DNA of 64,000 bases from Alicyclobacillus sp. SO9. Its GTDB lineage: Bacteria; Bacillota; Bacilli; Alicyclobacillales; Alicyclobacillaceae. Below the pieces are notes generated by a model, which did not search any database, was not told the origin of the DNA, and saw nothing but the letters and a program-made list of their open reading frames with translations. The DNA lies in the NCBI RefSeq assembly GCF_016406125.1, contig NZ_CP066339.1:4092001-4156000 (forward strand), read 5' to 3'. Made by a program: the position numbers and the translations under genes. Shown piece after piece: positions 62,105 through 64,000 of this stretch (the first letter of the stretch is position 1; every line of letters starts with the position of its first letter).

Positions 62105-62138
62105 ATACCCTGTAGGGTATCTCTACACTCAGGATTAT
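62105..62138 (-). promoter_or_regulatory. CstR/CsoR-like operator and promoter of the CoA-disulfide reductase gene
   Basis: ATACCC-TGTA-GGGTAT (62105-62120) is a perfect inverted repeat of the kind bound by CsoR/CstR repressors. A TATAAT -10 for the minus-strand gene is at 62132-62137, so the operator covers the transcription start region. The -35 (TTGAAC) spacing is 15 bp, a little short. The 421-nt stretch 61974-62395 also holds the PLD terminator but no gene. Confidence 0.7.
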
Positions 62139-62347
62139 AACACAGTATTTTTTGGTTCAATCCCCTAAACGTGTCCATTATGTGTCGATTAACAAGTAAA
62201 ACTAATATGTGTTATAAGCAATTTCTATATATAGACTATAGTAAGCTCGCGAACTCCTTGCCCTGACTGGATTGGCAGGCTCTCACGAACCGCTTTACAG
62301 ATACTGAACTGACTGTTTGACTGAACTTTGACAATTGAGACAAAGAC

Positions 62348-62380
62348 GACCGGGCAGCCGCCTCGCGGAATACCCGGCAT
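62348..62380 (-). terminator. Terminator after the PLD-like gene
   Basis: On the minus strand CCGGG/CCCGG with an inner CCGC/GCGG stem is followed by TCGTCTTTGTC. The T-tract is weak. It lies 16 nt after the stop. Confidence 0.5.
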
Positions 62381-62395
62381 TTCCTATTTGACTCT

Positions 62396-62923
62396 CTAGT
62401 TACCCTGCTTACTTGGCTGGTTGCTGTTTTGTTGAAGCTGTGGATTGTATCCTGCATCATGGGTGCTCATATAATTCTCGATGTTGTGCCAGTGTTTCAG
62501 AAACAACTGTGCTCTTTCTGTATTGGTGACAATATCAAAATAATTGTCTTCCTTACTGGCGGTTTCACTAAAATTCCAAGAACCTGCCAAAACAGATTCT
62601 CCGTCAATTACAGCAAACTTGTGATGCATAATCTCATCCTCTTGACTAGTACCTTCTATGACTGGGATGCCTGCTGCTCGCAGTTTCTTTATTTCCGGGT
62701 GTTCGTATCTGCCGTGTGCCTCCCGGTGATCGATGACCATCCTTACCTCGAGTCCTTCTTTGTGTTTTTCCAACAGTATTTTCATGGCCAAAGGCAAATG
62801 GAAGGCAAAAATAGCAATATGGATGGTTTTTTTGGCTGATTGAAGAAAATTAAGAAACGCTTGCGTCGTATCATCTTCCGGTGAAAAATACGTTTTCATC
62901 GTCAATCCACTTTCAAATGCCAT
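62396..62923 (-). CDS. Phospholipase D-like protein with a single HKD motif
   Basis: 175 aa. IMHHKFAVIDGESVLAGSWN is the HxKxxxxD motif, followed by an FSETASKEDN segment. One motif per chain suggests a dimeric enzyme such as Nuc-type endonucleases or PLD-like nucleases. No signal peptide is evident. ATG 62923 follows GAGGGAATG. The tail (PQLQQNSNQPSKQGN) is Gln/Asn-rich. Confidence 0.85.
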   Translation of the reverse strand: MAFESGLTMKTYFSPEDDTTQAFLNFLQSAKKTIHIAIFAFHLPLAMKILLEKHKEGLEVRMVIDHREAHGRYEHPEIKKLRAAGIPVIEGTSQEDEIMHHKFAVIDGESVLAGSWNFSETASKEDNYFDIVTNTERAQLFLKHWHNIENYMSTHDAGYNPQLQQNSNQPSKQGN

Positions 62924-63408
62924 AGTTTCATTCCCTCTTTCAAGTTATTACGACTCTCACTGATTCACATATGAATTTTGATTCTGTTGTGAGACGGCTC
63001 TGTGATGGGCAACGGAAAGCAACCTCAGACCGCTAGAGCAGGACATGAAAGGGTCAAAGCGCAGTTTTGTGTGGTCTCGTAGATCGTATTGCGAAGATGT
63101 ACAAACATGAGCAGCGTCTTGCTCAACCTGAACATACTCTATCTACATGACAAACAGATGACGTAATACTTGATTTCTCGTAAAGGATTTAGCAACTTGA
63201 AAAGCCTGTAAATGAGCAAAACTCGAATAGTCTGTTCCATAAAATCTATATTTTGGCTGTGAATTTGTAACATGAGCAGGATTTTGAGGTTATTTTGAGG
63301 AAATAGTTCCCTGCATTACATGCAATCACATTTCAGACCGTCGGAGTCACTCGAATTAGGACCTGTCTTTGTGACATAGTGTCTGAAAGGTAGAAAAGGA
63401 GGAGTTTC
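62924..63408. other. Gene-free stretch
   Basis: 485 nt between the PLD-like gene and the small membrane protein gene. I see no gene, no RNA signature and no clear repeat. AAAAGGAGGAG at its right end is the ribosome binding site of the next gene. Confidence 0.5.
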
Positions 63409-63765
63409 ATGAAGGTAGCATCTATGGTTTTAGGAATTGTAGGGTCGGTCTTCGGAATCATCGCAGCCATTATGGCAATGATAGCCGGCGGAATTGGCGG
63501 TGCATTCGGCGCAAGTGGAGCCAGTACAGTCACCGGTTTGGGATGGGGCGCCTTAGCAGCTTCGGTCGTTGGTCTTATCGGTTCAATACTGGTTAGTGGA
63601 AAGCCAAAAGCTGCAGCTGTATTGATGCTAATCGGGGGTATCGCAGGTATCATCTTTGTGTCCTATTTCTACATACTGCCTGGCATTCTCCTGATTATCC
63701 CTGGAATCATGAGTTTCTTTATCAAACCGAAAACAGACAAATCTTCTCAGTCCGTTTCCATGTAA
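63409..63765 (+). CDS. Small membrane protein (DUF4064-like)
   Basis: 118 aa with about four hydrophobic segments rich in Gly, Ala and Ile (MVLGIVGSVFGIIAAIMAMI; AAAVLMLIGGIAGIIFVSYF; LPGILLIIPGIMSFF). The layout is that of DUF4064 family proteins, function unknown. ATG 63409 follows AAAAGGAGGAG at good spacing. A terminator follows. Confidence 0.75.
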   Translation: MKVASMVLGIVGSVFGIIAAIMAMIAGGIGGAFGASGASTVTGLGWGALAASVVGLIGSILVSGKPKAAAVLMLIGGIAGIIFVSYFYILPGILLIIPGIMSFFIKPKTDKSSQSVSM

Positions 63766-63814
63766 CGGCCCTGTACCAGAATCATAATGGCCGGATACCA
63801 AAGTCGGCTGTGCC

Positions 63815-63843
63815 GAAGGAGCCCTGCGAGGCTCCTTTTTCAA
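63815..63843 (+). terminator. Terminator after the small membrane protein gene
   Basis: AGGAGCC-CTGCGA-GGCTCCT forms a 7-bp stem, followed by TTTTTC. It is 50 nt after the stop. Beyond it, to the end of the window, I see no convincing gene. Confidence 0.85.
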
Positions 63844-64000
63844 TTTATCCATTGATAGAGGAGGCTGGCCGAATCCGCAATGAACACAACAGCCCTCCTT
63901 CAGATCAAGGGTCTCGGGTTTTTCAGACACTTCGCATCTCTGCAAATTAAGAGAGCCCGCTGCAACGGAGTTCCAAATGCACAGCATTCCTTAGTGTTTC

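Noticed and set aside
63628-63987. 119-codon minus-strand open frame at the right end
   Set aside because: It runs through the terminator and antisense to the small membrane protein gene, which has a good ribosome binding site on the other strand.
63881-64000. Open plus-strand frame running off the right edge
   Set aside because: GGAGG is about 15 nt from the ATG and the translation matches no family; too little sequence to call a gene.

Overview
The window looks like a chromosomal segment from a spore-forming, aerobic Bacillota (Firmicutes) of moderate GC, most likely near Alicyclobacillaceae. Supporting points are CodY, AhrC-type ArgR, a spore photoproduct lyase, a YerC/TrpR-like regulator, DUF3243 and YlbF proteins, T-box control of isoleucyl-tRNA synthetase, an FMN riboswitch and AGGAGG-type ribosome binding sites. 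The genus is inference; no rRNA is present.

Layout. 1-3.3 kb: minus-strand thiD-thiM-thiE behind a structured leader, then cysK. 3.5-5.2 kb: a cupin-type XRE regulator divergent from azlCD across a repeat-rich operator. 5.3-11.5 kb: argR, lepB, dinB, small proteins, a UPF0173 hydrolase, a YlbF protein, a truncated globin with an XRE partner, and queC. 11.7-15.4 kb: T-box leader and class-2 ileS. 15.4-20.1 kb: a thioredoxin-like lipoprotein and the ribD-ribE-ribBA-ribH operon under an FMN riboswitch. 20.4-27.4 kb: cysE, mntH with a probable MntR box, an M20 peptidase, codY, a cation/proton antiporter and yerC. 27.5-33.3 kb: an orphan E2 acyltransferase, ccdA, and a PepSY-like/response-regulator/histidine-kinase operon whose regulator carries a -1 frameshift at the heptamer A AAA AAG. 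33.4-39.5 kb: an XRE protein, a YfhP-like hydrolase, zur, and znuA-znuC-znuB1-znuB2 behind two probable Zur boxes. 39.5-46.4 kb: psiE, an MBL hydrolase, a frameshifted Lin0512 gene, a thioesterase, a NatAB-type ABC exporter, DUF4031, DUF4349 and a two-domain cupredoxin lipoprotein.

46.5-49.9 kb is the least ordinary part. It is a non-coding array of hairpin modules in a higher-order order B-A-B-A-A-B-A-A, bounded by two related inward-facing hairpins and interrupted by a 1.96-kb IS1182-like element inserted inside one module. I could not match the array to a known element class.

49.9-64 kb: an MFS exporter with a strong promoter and a 26-bp palindrome, a NifX-like protein next to a radical SAM/SPASM enzyme, splB, a second MFS transporter, a methyltransferase, tRNA-Gly(TCC), a LysR regulator, a secreted HExxH protein, a CoA-disulfide reductase/rhodanese fusion with a CstR/CsoR-like operator, a single-HKD phospholipase D-like protein and a small membrane protein.

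Common themes are sulfur and thiol metabolism (cysK, cysE, the CoA-disulfide reductase fusion, ccdA), metal homeostasis (mntH, znu/zur, cupredoxin) and flavin/thiamine cofactors. Gene starts were chosen by Shine-Dalgarno spacing. Several differ from the longest open frame, and GTG/TTG starts are common.
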